Shown: positions 1 through 8,538, numbered from the stretch's first letter. The stretch: 64,000 bases of DNA from Deltaproteobacteria bacterium (GCA_021824175.1 JAKALP010000012.1:108185-172184), one strand, 5' to 3'. Translations and numbers: made by a program. The notes: a model not told the origin generated them from the letters alone.

Positions 1-28
1 TGTAACAGCGATCTTACAGCAAGATGCG

Positions 29-56
29 CATTCCCACGCAGAGCGCGGGAACGAGG
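29..56. repeat. Dispersed intergenic palindrome (GTTCCC/GGGAAC family), copy 1
   Basis: An imperfect hairpin built from TTCCCACGC and GCGCGGGAA ending in ACGAGG. The same family recurs at 16405-16435, where the arms CCTCGTTCCC and GGGAACGAGG are perfect. Repeats of this kind are scattered between genes of many environmental bacteria; no function can be read from it. Confidence 0.6.
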
Positions 57-93
57 AATACGCGACCCACCGTCGAATAGAATCATTGAGTAT

Positions 94-156
94 ATCCGTG
101 TCATCAGTGCCATCCGTGGTCAATTTTTTACCACGGATCACACTAATTACACGGAT
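94..156. repeat. ATCCGTGT/ACACGGAT interspersed hairpin
   Basis: The outer pair ATCCGTGT and ACACGGAT encloses an inner pair ATCCGTGGT and ACCACGGAT around an AT-rich loop. This is a widely seen interspersed hairpin of environmental genomes. It lies beyond the 3' end of the neighbouring minus-strand regulator and may act as a transcript end, but no U tract proves that. Confidence 0.55.
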
Positions 157-200
157 AGGTAGGATCGAAGGAGTAATTCTGAAAACAAAAAATCTGACGA

Positions 201-1148
201 TTACGGCATCGACCCCGGCGTCACAATATTATACCGCTTCATCGAACGATAGATGCGCATGCGGCTCCAGTGCAGCGTGCGGGCCGCTTTGGCTTTATTC
301 CAATCCGCGTGGGCCAGGGCCAGCACCAGGCGGTCTTTTTCGCTCGAAATACTGCCGGCGGCGTAATTGATCTTTTTGACGAAGGTTTTGGGAAAGTCGC
401 AAAATTCGATGCGCCGGGACTCGCACTGGATAAAGGCCGATTCCAGCAAGTTGTTCAGCTCCCGCACATTACCGGGCCAGGCGTAGTGCACCAGCGAGGT
501 CAGGGCCTCGTCGGAAATGGCCTGAATGCGCCGCCCCATCTGCCGGTTCAAATGATCGATGCCCATGGCCACCAGGTCGGGGATATCCTCCTTGCGCTCC
601 CGCAGCGGCGGCAGGTGGATATGGGCCACATTGAGCCGGTAGTAAAGGTCGGAACGGAAGATGCCCTGGTCCACCAGGGCTTCGGGATCGCGGTTGGTGG
701 CCGCGATGACGCGCACATCCACCGAAGTGCCGCGCGCGGCGCCTAAAGGGAAGATCTCGTTGCTTTCCATACAGCGCAGGATCTTGGCCTGGGCACAAAG
801 GCTCATTTCCCCGATCTCATCCATGAACAGCGTGCCCTGGTGCGCCAAGCTGAATTTGCCTTTTTGGGTGGCCGCGGCGCCCGTGAAGGCGCCCTTCTGG
901 TATCCGAACAGTTCGCTCTCCACCAGGTTTTCCGGAATGGCGGCACAGTTCACGCAAATCATGGGATGCGCGGCCCTGGGGCTGTTATTGTGAATGGCGC
1001 GGGCGACCAACTCTTTGCCGGTGCCGGTTTCGCCGGTGATCAGCACCGTGCTGCCGGCGCCGGCCACGCGCAGCAAAAATCGCTTGATCTGCTTCATGGT
1101 TTGGCCATGCCCGATGATCCCATCGTCCATGTCTCCCCTCACTTTCAC
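201..1148 (-). CDS. Sigma-54-dependent transcriptional activator without receiver domain
   Basis: An NtrC-type activator consisting of an AAA+ ATPase and a C-terminal Fis-type helix-turn-helix. Visible are Walker A GETGTGKE (about residue 39), the sigma-54 contact loop GAFTGA, Walker B GTLFMDEIGE and the arginine-finger region with R-SDLYYRL. The C terminus (KAARTLHWSRMRIYRSMKRY) is the DNA-binding helix pair. At 315 residues it lacks any N-terminal receiver, PAS or GAF domain, so either it is constitutive or its input comes from a partner protein. The start is the first in-frame methionine; a second at residue 7 is possible. The family drives transcription from -24/-12 promoters using ATP. 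Its target genes are not evident here; the two tiny genes at 1719-2023 are divergent from it and are possible targets. Confidence 0.9.
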   Translation of the reverse strand: MKVRGDMDDGIIGHGQTMKQIKRFLLRVAGAGSTVLITGETGTGKELVARAIHNNSPRAAHPMICVNCAAIPENLVESELFGYQKGAFTGAAATQKGKFSLAHQGTLFMDEIGEMSLCAQAKILRCMESNEIFPLGAARGTSVDVRVIAATNRDPEALVDQGIFRSDLYYRLNVAHIHLPPLRERKEDIPDLVAMGIDHLNRQMGRRIQAISDEALTSLVHYAWPGNVRELNNLLESAFIQCESRRIEFCDFPKTFVKKINYAAGSISSEKDRLVLALAHADWNKAKAARTLHWSRMRIYRSMKRYNIVTPGSMP

Positions 1149-1437
1149 CGCTGAAAAAGCGTGTTGTGTGCAATGAGCGGCGGTTACCTCACCAACAGGG
1201 CGTTTTATGAATGAATGATTTTGACGAAGCCTAAAACGGTAAGTGATTTTACATCGGGCGAGGGTAGCTGCGGCACTATCCGGATCAAGTTCAACGCATC
1301 TGAGATTTCATACCACACCAATTGAGCCTGTCAACCATCAAGCGGGCTTCAGGGAAGTCTGGAACTCCACCCCCTTTTCATCAGAATAGCCGGCCGTGTC
1401 ATTCGTCGCACCCTTACCGCGCTCTTCCAGCACCGTA

Positions 1438-1453
1438 TGTGATCCATGTCACA
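1438..1453. promoter_or_regulatory. CRP/FNR-family operator candidate (TGTGA-N6-TCACA)
   Basis: TGTGATCCATGTCACA is a perfect TGTGA-N6-TCACA inverted repeat, the spacing used by CRP, CooA and HcpR-type regulators. It lies about 265 bp upstream of the small gene at 1719 and 290 bp upstream of the divergent activator. The regulator is not identifiable from this window. Confidence 0.55.
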
Positions 1454-1525
1454 CTCAGCCGGATTTCGTTCGAGGAGCCAGCCTGTCCCCCACCGGCGCT
1501 ATCATTCGAATGGTAGTTGCCTTTT

Positions 1526-1560
1526 TCGGTATCGGCGTCGGAATCGGTATCGAAAAAAAT
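1526..1560. repeat. TCGGNN hexamer tract ending in TCGAAAAAAAT
   Basis: Consecutive hexamers TCGGTA, TCGGCG, TCGGAA, TCGGTA then TCGAAAAAAA. Its architecture matches one arm of the TCGTAC hexamer elements found at 13212, 28061, 33259, 38005 and 53408, but with a different hexamer sequence. No second arm is seen here. Confidence 0.5.
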
Positions 1561-1584
1561 TAAATGAGCCAAAAAAAGATCGTT

Positions 1585-1609
1585 GGGTGTGACCGGATCT
1601 GTCACACCC
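1585..1609. promoter_or_regulatory. 9-bp-arm inverted repeat upstream of small-gene pair
   Basis: GGGTGTGAC, a 7-nt spacer and GTCACACCC form a perfect inverted repeat. It contains TGTGA and TCACA half sites spaced 9 nt apart. It sits about 110 bp before the start at 1719, an operator-like position. It could instead be a transcription-factor site of another family or an RNA hairpin. Confidence 0.45.
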
Positions 1610-1718
1610 CCCTGGTAGGGTGTCTTTACAATAGGCTGAAGATGGAAGGCATCGAGCACTAAAAGTCTCCCCTTCAGCCGGACCACGGCAACAAAATCAT
1701 TTACCGAAGGAGGCAACC

Positions 1719-1898
1719 ATGACCAGCTATTATGCCCATCAGGATGTCCAGGAAGTTTACGAATATCACGGCAACACCGCCATCGAACGCATCCGCCGCC
1801 AGCGGGGCCGCATTTGGCGCGAATGGCTCTATTTCGATTCCGCCGAGGAGGCCGAGGCCTTTTTTCACGAACAATGCGCCTGCCATGAGGTGGACTGA
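1719..1898 (+). CDS. Small conserved-looking protein, 59 aa, unknown function
   Basis: ATG at 1719 follows a strong ribosome-binding site GAAGGAGG with 6-nt spacing. The product begins MTSYYAHQDVQEVYEYHGN, is rich in Arg, Glu and aromatic residues, and ends ACHEVD with two cysteines (CAC) near the C terminus. It has no signal peptide or membrane segment. Its stop overlaps the next start in the arrangement ATGA, so the two small genes are translationally coupled. I do not recognise the family. Good RBS, coherent codon use and coupling support a real gene; the opposite strand carries a long spurious frame. Confidence 0.7.
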   Translation: MTSYYAHQDVQEVYEYHGNTAIERIRRQRGRIWREWLYFDSAEEAEAFFHEQCACHEVD

Positions 1899-2023
1899 TG
1901 AATACCGAGATGAACTGGCCGCGCCTGAGTTGGAGCATCGGGCTCAGCGGCCTGATTGACTGCGTGGTGATGGCCCTGTTTGTGGCCATGAGCGCGGGGG
2001 TCACTTGGCTCATCTGGCAGTAA
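1898..2023 (+). CDS. Tiny single-pass membrane protein, 41 aa
   Basis: Starts at the ATG overlapping the stop of the preceding 59-residue gene (ATGA). The product MNTEMNWPRLSWSIG followed by a hydrophobic stretch of about 25 residues (LIDCVVMALFVAMSAGVTW) ends LIWQ. One membrane helix with a short cytoplasmic N terminus is predicted. The coupling suggests that the soluble 59-residue protein and this peptide act together at the membrane, for example as a small subunit or regulator of a larger complex. The function is unknown. Confidence 0.62.
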   Translation: MNTEMNWPRLSWSIGLSGLIDCVVMALFVAMSAGVTWLIWQ

Positions 2024-2263
2024 AGAGCGCAAGAGCGGATCTGGCCATATGCGGGAGGGGCGTGTAACAGTTTTCCCATTCAAGATGGCTTGCGGGGAAA
2101 GCGTGCATTGGGCGAACCATTGGCTTGGGCACCAACTCCATTTGCCATTTGGTTTGACGCCATTATGTTTTCGCAGTTAGCAAAGGATGGCCGAAGCATC
2201 GGAAAGTTTCCCCGTTGGAGTCTGGAAATGACTTCCCCCGATGCTCATAAGTGGAGGTGCCCA

Positions 2264-2902
2264 ATGACCATAAACACATTTCTCCAGAATGTTCGCAATA
2301 GCTTCAATGCCCGCATGCTTGATCTGGCTGATGGCATGATGGACCGCATCTACGGTTCACGCAAACGGGAAATCTTCAGCCGGCTGCCGTCGACCGTAGT
2401 GGAAATCGGGCCGGGTGCCGGCGCCAATCTGCGCTATTATGCACCGGGCACAAAAGTCATCGCCATTGAACCTAATCCCGCGGTTCATCCCCACCTGGCG
2501 GCCCGCGCGGGCAGAAACCGCGTCGACCTGGAAATCAAACCCATCAAAGGCGAGAAAATCGATTTGCCGGACAACAGTGTTGAAGCCGTGGTGGGATCGC
2601 TGGTTTTGTGTTCCGTTCAAGACCCGCGGCAGGTCATGGTCGAAGTCCACCGCATTCTCAAACCCGGCGGCCGCTATATCTTCGTAGAGCATGTGGCCGC
2701 ATTGACCGGCACGCGTCTGCGCTGGGTCCAGGAGCGCCTCTTATCGTTCTGGCGCCGGGTGTTTGAAGGGTGCCATCTCAATCGCAATACCCACGAGACA
2801 ATCCAGCACGCCGGCTTTAGCCGGGTGGATATGAATTGCTTCGGCCTGTCCAGACGCTGGCTGCCATTTGCACCCCATATCTTCGGACGGGCGGTCAAGT
2901 GA
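2264..2902 (+). CDS. Class I SAM-dependent methyltransferase, METTL7-like
   Basis: The 212-residue product has the Rossmann methyltransferase motif I VVEIGPGAGANL (near residue 45), acidic motif II IAIEPNP, and motif IV VVGSLVLCSV. The C-terminal part with GCHLNRNTHETIQHAGF resembles the METTL7/thiol-methyltransferase-like branch of methyltransferase type 11. ATG at 2264 is preferred over upstream in-frame starts because GGAGGTG precedes it at proper spacing. The substrate is not predictable; small thiols, lipids or quinone-like molecules are used by relatives. It stands alone, downstream of an unrelated small-gene pair. Confidence 0.82.
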   Translation: MTINTFLQNVRNSFNARMLDLADGMMDRIYGSRKREIFSRLPSTVVEIGPGAGANLRYYAPGTKVIAIEPNPAVHPHLAARAGRNRVDLEIKPIKGEKIDLPDNSVEAVVGSLVLCSVQDPRQVMVEVHRILKPGGRYIFVEHVAALTGTRLRWVQERLLSFWRRVFEGCHLNRNTHETIQHAGFSRVDMNCFGLSRRWLPFAPHIFGRAVK

Positions 2903-3038
2903 TCGGACGATGGTTATAACTCTTTCCTTCTCCATTTTGATAGTCTGCGAAGTCAAATGGGTGGCCGTGGCAATGCCGGAATACTACTTCGTCGTAAAAG
3001 GATTATACCTGCCCGGAAACGAATCTTCCTGATCAGCC

Positions 3039-3112
3039 GAACCGCCGTATACGCGATCCGTACGTACGGTGGTGTGGGAGGGCTCCCCAGTGATGGGGAG
3101 TCCTATCCCGTT
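3039..3112 (+). mobile_element. 3' end of a group II intron (domains V and VI)
   Basis: The stretch 3042-3072 folds into a domain V hairpin: CCGCCGTA pairs with TACGGTGG (one G-U), a 2-nt GC bulge follows on the 3' side, then TACG pairs with CGTA under a short loop. Position of the bulge and stem lengths match the catalytic domain V. Directly after, GGGAGGGCTCCCC pairs with GGGGAGTCCTATCCC, a domain VI-like stem with an unpaired A near its 3' base. The next bases are TTAGGC, the integron core site, so this is the insertion point typical of class IIC-attC introns. No reverse transcriptase is left upstream; the rest of the intron is lost. Confidence 0.7.
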
Positions 3113-3435
3113 AGGCAACAATTGATAGATACTCATGCTCTTTAAGTTCCTTGAGGTTTTTCCTCAGCATATTCAGTCCAGTACCATGAAAGTGAAGCCC
3201 CGCTGTATGTCCACCTGGAACAACTTCAATCGGTTTATACCAATCAATTTTTTCAAGCACTAGATTAATGGAGCCTACATTGCCAAGTTCTATTGTTTTA
3301 TATTCATCATCTATCCCTATAATTTTACATTTAGTTAGTGATTGATGTAAAAACAGTGCCAAGAGGAATATCCTGGTCGTAATTTCTTCCAACAACGACA
3401 TCACCTTCTCGTATTGAATCAATGAGAAATTTCAT
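3111..3435 (-). pseudogene. Frameshifted integron cassette ORF, unknown function
   Basis: An AT-rich cassette gene unlike its GC-rich neighbours. From ATG at 3435 the frame begins MKFLIDSIREGDVVVG and runs to a stop after GTVFTSITN. The neighbouring frame then continues as KCKIIGIDDEYKTIELG and ends EHEYLSIVA. Skipping one base near the ATCACTAAC stretch joins both into one protein of about 107 residues, so I infer a single-base frameshift. The gene starts 11 nt after a GTTAGGC core site and its stop overlaps GCCTAAC, the matching core of its own attC. Function unknown; foreign origin is likely from base composition. Confidence 0.6.
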
Positions 3436-3445
3436 TATTCTCTGT

Positions 3446-3522
3446 GCCTAACATTATAATTATGTGGATGGCCACTTTTCGCGGAAAAAGCGGACGGCCG
3501 GTGGCTGAAATTTTTGTTATAT
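3446..3522 (-). repeat. Integron attC site of the preceding cassette
   Basis: Read on the minus strand it ends in the core GTTAGGC and begins with a partner ATAACA. Inside are short complementary stems GCCA/TGGC and CTTTT/AAAAG. The last bases TTAGGC belong to the cassette that follows (3111-3435) and are complementary to that cassette's own R'' core GCCTAAC at 3110-3116, as expected for an inserted cassette. The left side is degenerate. Confidence 0.5.
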
Positions 3523-3760
3523 CTTTGTAACCATTTAAAATCACATCTGATATTGTTTCAACCGCTGCCTTGCCCATTTTGTTGTTGGAGACATCGGGCT
3601 AGTTTTTGTGATTTGGTGGTTCATGTGGCTGTCTTATCAATTATTCTAAATTATATTCTCGTTAAAAATCACATTGTTTTAACAGTTACTCATACCTGAT
3701 GCCTTCTATAATCGCTTGTTAAAAGACTATCAGGGCGTCTGCTTTTCGCCGTTTTTATCA

Positions 3761-3786
3761 GTATTATATGGACGTCCACATAATAC
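3761..3786. repeat. 26-bp near-perfect palindrome
   Basis: GTATTATATGGAC is followed directly by GTCCACATAATAC; only one pair mismatches and the centre TGGACGTCCA is perfect. It is located in non-coding AT-rich DNA. It could be a protein-binding site or the relic of a mobile-element end. Confidence 0.5.
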
Positions 3787-4209
3787 AGGAATTGTTTTAT
3801 AACCGGATTGCACGAATTCCATAAATCATTAAAATTACTAACTAATGTTGACAGCAGTGATCTCCTTTCATTATTATTCGCGGAATTAACTCAATATTTT
3901 TGTTTTTTGTCTAAAATCAGCCTGGGGAGGCCACGCTGGAATGCCGGTCTGTCCATTCTCACCATCCGCTGTTTCCGCGGGCCTAAGCTAAAGGACCAAG
4001 ATAGGGAGCCTGTAAGCCATCCCATAAGGACTTTTGGCCAAGGTTCTTTTTTAAGATGGCTTAAAATCATATCCATACACATTTCTAACCAAAATCTAAC
4101 ACAATCTCTTCTTGACCCCGGCGCGCCGCCGCTTAGTTTAATCACAAGCTGCCATAGCTTACTACTTTATGGTTATTGACTGGTGTCACAGGGATTTGGC
4201 GGCTCATGG

Positions 4210-4231
4210 TGATGAAGTATTCGTGAAGTTG
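4210..4231 (+). promoter_or_regulatory. Possible Pho-box-like direct repeat upstream of pstS
   Basis: TGATGAAGTAT and TCGTGAAGTTG lie head to tail with the 11-bp period used by PhoB-type response regulators. They match at 7 of 11 positions, sharing TGAAGT. The site is 79 bp before the pstS start. The sequence differs from the enterobacterial Pho box, so this is a weak call. Confidence 0.25.
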
Positions 4232-4309
4232 GCTGCTCATCTTTTTTCTTTATATGTCCACTTTTCATAAAGCCATAACCCCCGAAGAACATAAACAAGG
4301 AGGAGAACA

Positions 4310-5347
4310 ATGAGGAGATCGTTCAATTTGATTTTGCTGGGAACAGCGTTCGCTTTGATGATCGTTAGTGCGGCCTTTGCCGGCGAAATCACTGGTGCCG
4401 GCGCCACCTTTCCATATCCGGTCTATGCCAAGTGGGCCGAAGCCTATAAGGCCAAAACAGGCATCGGCATGAATTACCAGAGCATTGGATCTGGCGGCGG
4501 CATCAAACAAATCACGGCCGGCACGGTTCAGTTCGGCGCCAGCGACAAACCGCTGACGCCTGAAGAGCTGGAAAAGGACGGCCTGGTTCAGTTTCCAACA
4601 GTGATGGGCGGAGTTGTACCCGTGCTTAACGTGAAAGAAGTAGCAGCTGGAAAACTCAAGCTGACCGGTGCGGTCCTGGCCAAAATCTATCTGGGCCAGA
4701 TCACCAAATGGGATGCCCCTGAAATCGCCCAACTCAATCCAGACCTGAAGCTTCCGGCGGATGACATCACCGTGGTGCATCGTTCCGATGGTTCGGGCAC
4801 CACCTTCATTTTTACCAATTACTTGTCGAAAACCAGCCCGGACTGGAAGGAGAAGATCGGCAACGACGCGTCAGTCGCATGGCCGGTGGGCGTGGGCGGA
4901 AAAGGCAATGAAGGGGTGGCTTCTTATGTCCAACGGATTGTGGGCTCCATCGGTTACGTTGAGTATGCGTATGCCCTGCAGAACAAGATGAGTTATGCCT
5001 TGCTGCAAAACCAGGCCGGCGAATTCGTCAAACCCGAAGCCAAGAACTTCCAGGCCGCGGCCGCTTTTGCGGATTGGGCCAAGGCGCCGGGATTTTATCA
5101 GATTCTCACCGATCAGCCGGGCAAGGAAAGCTGGCCGATCACAGGCGCGACCTTTATCCTGATGCATAAAATGGAGAAGGACCCCAAAGCCGCCAAACAG
5201 GTCCTGGAGTTCTTCAAATGGGCGTATGCCAACGGCGGCAAGATGGCCGAAGAGCTGGACTACATTCCCATGCCGGACAATGTGGTCAAACTCATCTTTG
5301 AGGAGTGGAAGAAGATCAAAGGCCCGGATGACAAGGCGGTAATCTGA
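4310..5347 (+). CDS. pstS: Phosphate ABC transporter periplasmic phosphate-binding protein
   Basis: Binds inorganic phosphate in the periplasm and hands it to the PstCA channel. The start follows AAGGAGGAG. A Sec signal peptide (residues 1-24, cleavage after AAFA) precedes the mature N terminus [13 protein letters not shown], diagnostic of PstS. Phosphate ligands lie in YQSIGSGGG (about residue 65) and HRSDGSGTT (about 155). The length of 345 residues is normal. It is first in a pstSCAB operon with pstC 11 bp downstream. There is no lipobox, so it is a soluble periplasmic form. Confidence 0.97.
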   Translation: MRRSFNLILLGTAFALMIVSAAFAGEITGAGATFPYPVYAKWAEAYKAKTGIGMNYQSIGSGGGIKQITAGTVQFGASDKPLTPEELEKDGLVQFPTVMGGVVPVLNVKEVAAGKLKLTGAVLAKIYLGQITKWDAPEIAQLNPDLKLPADDITVVHRSDGSGTTFIFTNYLSKTSPDWKEKIGNDASVAWPVGVGGKGNEGVASYVQRIVGSIGYVEYAYALQNKMSYALLQNQAGEFVKPEAKNFQAAAAFADWAKAPGFYQILTDQPGKESWPITGATFILMHKMEKDPKAAKQVLEFFKWAYANGGKMAEELDYIPMPDNVVKLIFEEWKKIKGPDDKAVI

Positions 5348-5358
5348 TCGACTACTAC

Positions 5359-6426
5359 ATGCCCTCTCAAAAAAGTCTTCTGGTCCAATTTGCGAATGCT
5401 TGTAGAAATACTTCTCATGGTCATATGGGAGGCGTAAAAAAGAAAAGGGCGGCGCGCATGGCGCTTGGCGAGGCAGATAACGGCGGCAGGAAGACTTCAG
5501 CCGGACGGTCGTGGGGCGACTTCGTATTTGAAAATATCAGCAAGTTGTCCGCCTGGCTGGTACTGGGGATTTTATTGGGTATCATTGTTTCCCTGATCGT
5601 AGGTAGTTATCCCGCCATTCGGCGGTTTCATTTGGGGTTTTTGGTCAGCGGTCAATGGAACCCCGTCACCCAGCAATTTGGCGCCTTGGTGCCCATCGTC
5701 GGTACCCTGGTGACTTCCGCGGTGGCCATGTTGATCGGTATACCGGTCAGCTTTGGCATCGCTCTTTTTTTAACCGAACTTTCTCCGGTCTGGTTGAAAC
5801 GACCGCTGGGCACGGCCATCGAACTGCTGGCCGCCATCCCAAGCATCATTTACGGTATGTGGGGATTGTTTGTATTCGCCCCGATCTTTGCCGATACACT
5901 GCAGCCCTGGTTGAAGTCCCGTTTAAGCGGCCTGTGGGTGTTTGGGCCGCTCTTCCAGGGACCGCCCATGGGAATCGGTGTGTTGACCGCCGGATTGATT
6001 CTGGCCATCATGGTAATTCCTTTCATTGCTTCGGTCATGCGGGATGTATTTGAAGTGGTGCCACCCGCCCTGAAGGAATCGGCGTACGCCCTGGGCGCGA
6101 CTACCTGGGAAGTCGTGTGGCGGGTGGTTCTGCCATATACCAAAGCCGGCGTTTTGGCCGGCATCATGCTGGGTTTGGGAAGAGCGCTGGGCGAAACCAT
6201 GGCGGTCACCTTTGTCATTGGCAATGCCCATAATCTGAATGTCTCCCTGTTCATGCCTGGCAATAGTATTGCTTCCACCCTGGCCAATGAATTTACCGAG
6301 GCGATCGGTGCCATGTATACTTCGTCGCTGATCTACCTGGGGCTGCTTTTATTCTTTATCACGTTCATCGTGTTGGCTTTTTCGCGGCTGCTGCTTGCGC
6401 GCATGAAGCAATCCGAGGGGCGCTGA
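5359..6426 (+). CDS. pstC: Phosphate ABC transporter permease PstC
   Basis: Inner-membrane permease with six or more hydrophobic helices and the ABC-permease coupling loop EAAA-like segment [20 protein letters not shown] around residue 240. The N-terminal 50 residues are polar and poorly conserved. The annotated start (5359) has no good RBS; the in-frame ATGs at 5425 and 5458 are equally possible, and the conserved part starts near [13 protein letters not shown]. It pairs with PstA (next gene, 14 bp away) to form the channel. Confidence 0.94.
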   Translation: MPSQKSLLVQFANACRNTSHGHMGGVKKKRAARMALGEADNGGRKTSAGRSWGDFVFENISKLSAWLVLGILLGIIVSLIVGSYPAIRRFHLGFLVSGQWNPVTQQFGALVPIVGTLVTSAVAMLIGIPVSFGIALFLTELSPVWLKRPLGTAIELLAAIPSIIYGMWGLFVFAPIFADTLQPWLKSRLSGLWVFGPLFQGPPMGIGVLTAGLILAIMVIPFIASVMRDVFEVVPPALKESAYALGATTWEVVWRVVLPYTKAGVLAGIMLGLGRALGETMAVTFVIGNAHNLNVSLFMPGNSIASTLANEFTEAIGAMYTSSLIYLGLLLFFITFIVLAFSRLLLARMKQSEGR

Positions 6427-6440
6427 CGGATGAAGAAATC

Positions 6441-7289
6441 ATGTTGATCACATCACCCTATCGCCGCAGGCGCTTCATCAATTTTTTAGGGTTGGCCTTT
6501 GCCATGGCCGCCATGGGCTTCGGCCTTTTCTGGCTGGCGTGGATTCTTGCGACCCTGCTGCACTATGGCTTGCAGGGTATCAGTTTTAAGCTTATTACAT
6601 TGATGACGCCGCCGCCGGGGAGCAGCGGTGGGCTCCTCAATGCTATTTACGGCAGTCTCGCCATGTCGGCCGCGGCCGCGGGCATTGGCACGCCCATTGG
6701 CATTTTGGCGGCCACCTATCTTTGCGAATATGGCCGTGGCCGATGGCTGGCCGGCACCACCCGATTTATCAATGACATTTTGCTCAGCGCTCCTTCGATC
6801 ATCATTGGTCTGTTCATCTATTCGATCTATGTGGCCCAGGTCGGGCATTTTTCAGGATGGGCCGGAGCATTCGCGCTTGCCCTGATTGTCATACCCGTGG
6901 TCGTGCGCACCACCGAAGATATGCTCAAGCTGGTGCCGGACCGGTTGCGCGAAGCGGCCGCGGCTTTGGGGGCGCCGCGCTGGAAAGTGACCATCTTTGT
7001 CGTGTACCGTGCTGCCAGGGCCGGCATCCTCACTGGTATTCTGCTGGCTCTGGCCCGAATCAGCGGTGAGACCGCTCCGCTGCTTTTTACTGCCCTGAAC
7101 AATCAATTCTGGAATCCGAACCTGAACGCCCCCATGGCCAATCTGCCGGTGGTGATATTTCAATTCGCCATGAGCCCCTACCGGGATTGGCATGAGCTGG
7201 CCTGGACCGGTGCGTTGTTGATCACTCTCGGCGTTTTGGGATTCACCATTCTTGCTCGTTTTCTCTTGAGGCCAAAGCGCCATGATTGA
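6441..7289 (+). CDS. pstA: Phosphate ABC transporter permease PstA
   Basis: A 282-residue inner-membrane permease with six predicted helices and the coupling loop [20 protein letters not shown] near residue 170. A typical PstA feature is the [14 protein letters not shown] segment of the first transmembrane domain. It heterodimerises with PstC for phosphate import. Its 3' end overlaps the start of pstB by 8 bp, indicating translational coupling. Confidence 0.95.
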   Translation: MLITSPYRRRRFINFLGLAFAMAAMGFGLFWLAWILATLLHYGLQGISFKLITLMTPPPGSSGGLLNAIYGSLAMSAAAAGIGTPIGILAATYLCEYGRGRWLAGTTRFINDILLSAPSIIIGLFIYSIYVAQVGHFSGWAGAFALALIVIPVVVRTTEDMLKLVPDRLREAAAALGAPRWKVTIFVVYRAARAGILTGILLALARISGETAPLLFTALNNQFWNPNLNAPMANLPVVIFQFAMSPYRDWHELAWTGALLITLGVLGFTILARFLLRPKRHD

Positions 7290-8106
7290 TCTTCTCCATA
7301 CAGAAGCAAAGACAGCGAAACACTTGCGCGATCCTTCCGACCACCGTAAGAACCCGGTTAAACTTTCGGTACGGAACCTCGATTTTTATTACGGCGAGTA
7401 CCGCGCGCTCAAATCCATCTCCCTGGATATCATGGAAAACAAGGTCACCGCGATTATCGGGCCATCGGGGTGCGGCAAATCGACTCTGCTGCGGAGCATG
7501 AACCGGATCTATGAGCTATATCCCGGTCTCAGGGCCACCGGCGAAATACTTCTTGATGGGCGCAATATTCTCTCCAGAAAGCAGGATCTTAATCTGCTGC
7601 GCGTCAAGGTGGGCATGGTCTTCCAGGCGCCGACGCCATTTCCCATGACGATCTTCGACAACATTGCTTTCGGCATCAAACTCTATGAAAGACTAAACAA
7701 CTCGGAACTGGCCGATCGAGTGGAATGGGCCCTGCGCAAGGCCGGCGTATGGGATGAGGTAAAAGACAAACTTCATTACAAAGGCACCAGCCTTTCCGGC
7801 GGCCAGCAGCAGCGACTGTGCATTGCGAGGGCCATCGCCGTCAAACCGGAATTGATTCTTCTGGACGAGCCCTGTTCAGCCCTGGACCCCATCTCCACCT
7901 CGCGCATAGAAGATTTGATCGTCGAACTGAAAAGCGACTACACCATTGCCATGGTCACGCACAATATGCAGCAGGCCGCCCGGGTATCGGACTACACGGC
8001 TTACATGTATTTAGGTGAATTGATCGAGTTCGGCGACACGGATACCATTTTCACACGACCAACGAAAAAAGCGACGGAAGATTACATCACGGGAAAATTT
8101 GGTTGA
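7282..8106 (+). CDS. pstB: Phosphate ABC transporter ATP-binding protein PstB
   Basis: The ATPase that powers PstCA. It shows Walker [10 protein letters not shown] (near residue 60), the Q-loop [10 protein letters not shown] typical of PstB, signature LSGGQQQR, Walker [13 protein letters not shown] and the H-loop [12 protein letters not shown]. At 274 residues it is of normal size with a short extra N terminus before [12 protein letters not shown]. No phoU follows, unlike many pst operons; the next gene is a broken Fur-family regulator. Confidence 0.97.
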   Translation: MIDLLHTEAKTAKHLRDPSDHRKNPVKLSVRNLDFYYGEYRALKSISLDIMENKVTAIIGPSGCGKSTLLRSMNRIYELYPGLRATGEILLDGRNILSRKQDLNLLRVKVGMVFQAPTPFPMTIFDNIAFGIKLYERLNNSELADRVEWALRKAGVWDEVKDKLHYKGTSLSGGQQQRLCIARAIAVKPELILLDEPCSALDPISTSRIEDLIVELKSDYTIAMVTHNMQQAARVSDYTAYMYLGELIEFGDTDTIFTRPTKKATEDYITGKFG

Positions 8107-8206
8107 GCCCGGTCGAAACCGATTACAATTGATCCCAGTGGCCCAGCAAAGGGTTAAAATTAGACCATCAAATGGGAGTTGACCGCAGAAGAAAATTAAT
8201 GCTAAT

Positions 8207-8221
8207 TGAAAATAATTCTCA
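8207..8221 (+). promoter_or_regulatory. Fur/PerR-box candidate
   Basis: TGAAAATAATTCTCA matches the 7-1-7 Fur/PerR consensus TGATAATNATTATCA at 13 of 15 positions. It lies 20-35 bp before the TTG start of a Fur-family gene, the usual place for autoregulation. The gene is truncated, so the site may be a relic. Confidence 0.55.
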
Positions 8222-8241
8222 TTTGGACAGAGGGACTTCAA

Positions 8242-8538
8242 TTGGCGGATCCTAAAGAAAGATTTGAGATCATCATCCAGAAATTGAGGGATGCTGGCCA
8301 AAAGATTACGCCACAGCGGATGGCCATCGTTAAAATTCTGGCTAAAAGCGAAGGCCATCCCAGTGTTGAGAACATTTACAATCAAATCAAAAATGATTTT
8401 CCAACCATGAGTCTGGCCACGGTGTACCGAACGCCGTTTTTCTTCAGGCCCTTGACCTCTCACAACCGCGCCGAATGCTGTGGTTCGCCAAAAAGAGGTG
8501 TTGTCGGGCCAAGCAGATGGGCTGTTTGGCCGATCTGA
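8242..8538 (+). pseudogene. Truncated Fur/PerR-family regulator
   Basis: From the TTG at 8242 (after AGAGGGAC) the product reads ADPKERFEIIIQKLRDAGQK and contains the family signature ITPQRMAIVKIL, HPSVENIYNQIK and TMSLATVYRT. Family homology stops at about 8433, just after the winged-helix domain. The remaining frame (PFFFRPLTSHNRAE) is unrelated and overlaps the tail of the opposite-strand membrane-protein gene. The dimerisation and metal-binding domain, about 70 residues, is missing. I infer a rearrangement that replaced its 3' half. A truncated DNA-binding fragment might still be made. Confidence 0.75.

Larger units (their letters stand above)
1149..1718. other. 570-bp divergent intergenic region with palindromes
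   Basis: This gap separates the minus-strand sigma-54 activator from the plus-strand small genes. It holds two CRP/FNR-like inverted repeats (1438-1453 and 1585-1609) and a hexamer-repeat element (1526-1560). I see no convincing coding sequence: the long minus frame crossing it overlaps the real small genes and has no family resemblance. Confidence 0.6.
3523..4309. other. AT-rich gene-free region upstream of pstS
   Basis: About 790 bp of low-GC sequence, probably decayed cassette or mobile DNA on its left side. Frames at 3808-4179 (plus) and 3891-4145 (minus) overlap each other and show no recognisable domain. It contains a 26-bp palindrome (3761-3786) and, close to pstS, a candidate direct-repeat regulator site (4210-4231). 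Confidence 0.5.

Noticed and set aside
1414..2079. 221-residue frame on the minus strand
   Set aside because: It overlaps two plus-strand small genes with good RBS and coupling, has no domain and crosses palindromic regulatory sequence.
3680..3790. Additional attC site near GTTAAAAG
   Set aside because: No matching R'' core or paired arms; only the short palindrome at 3761-3786 is supported.
3808..4179. Overlapping frames on both strands (3808-4179 plus, 3891-4145 minus)
   Set aside because: AT-rich, mutually overlapping, no RBS and no recognisable domain; treated as non-coding.
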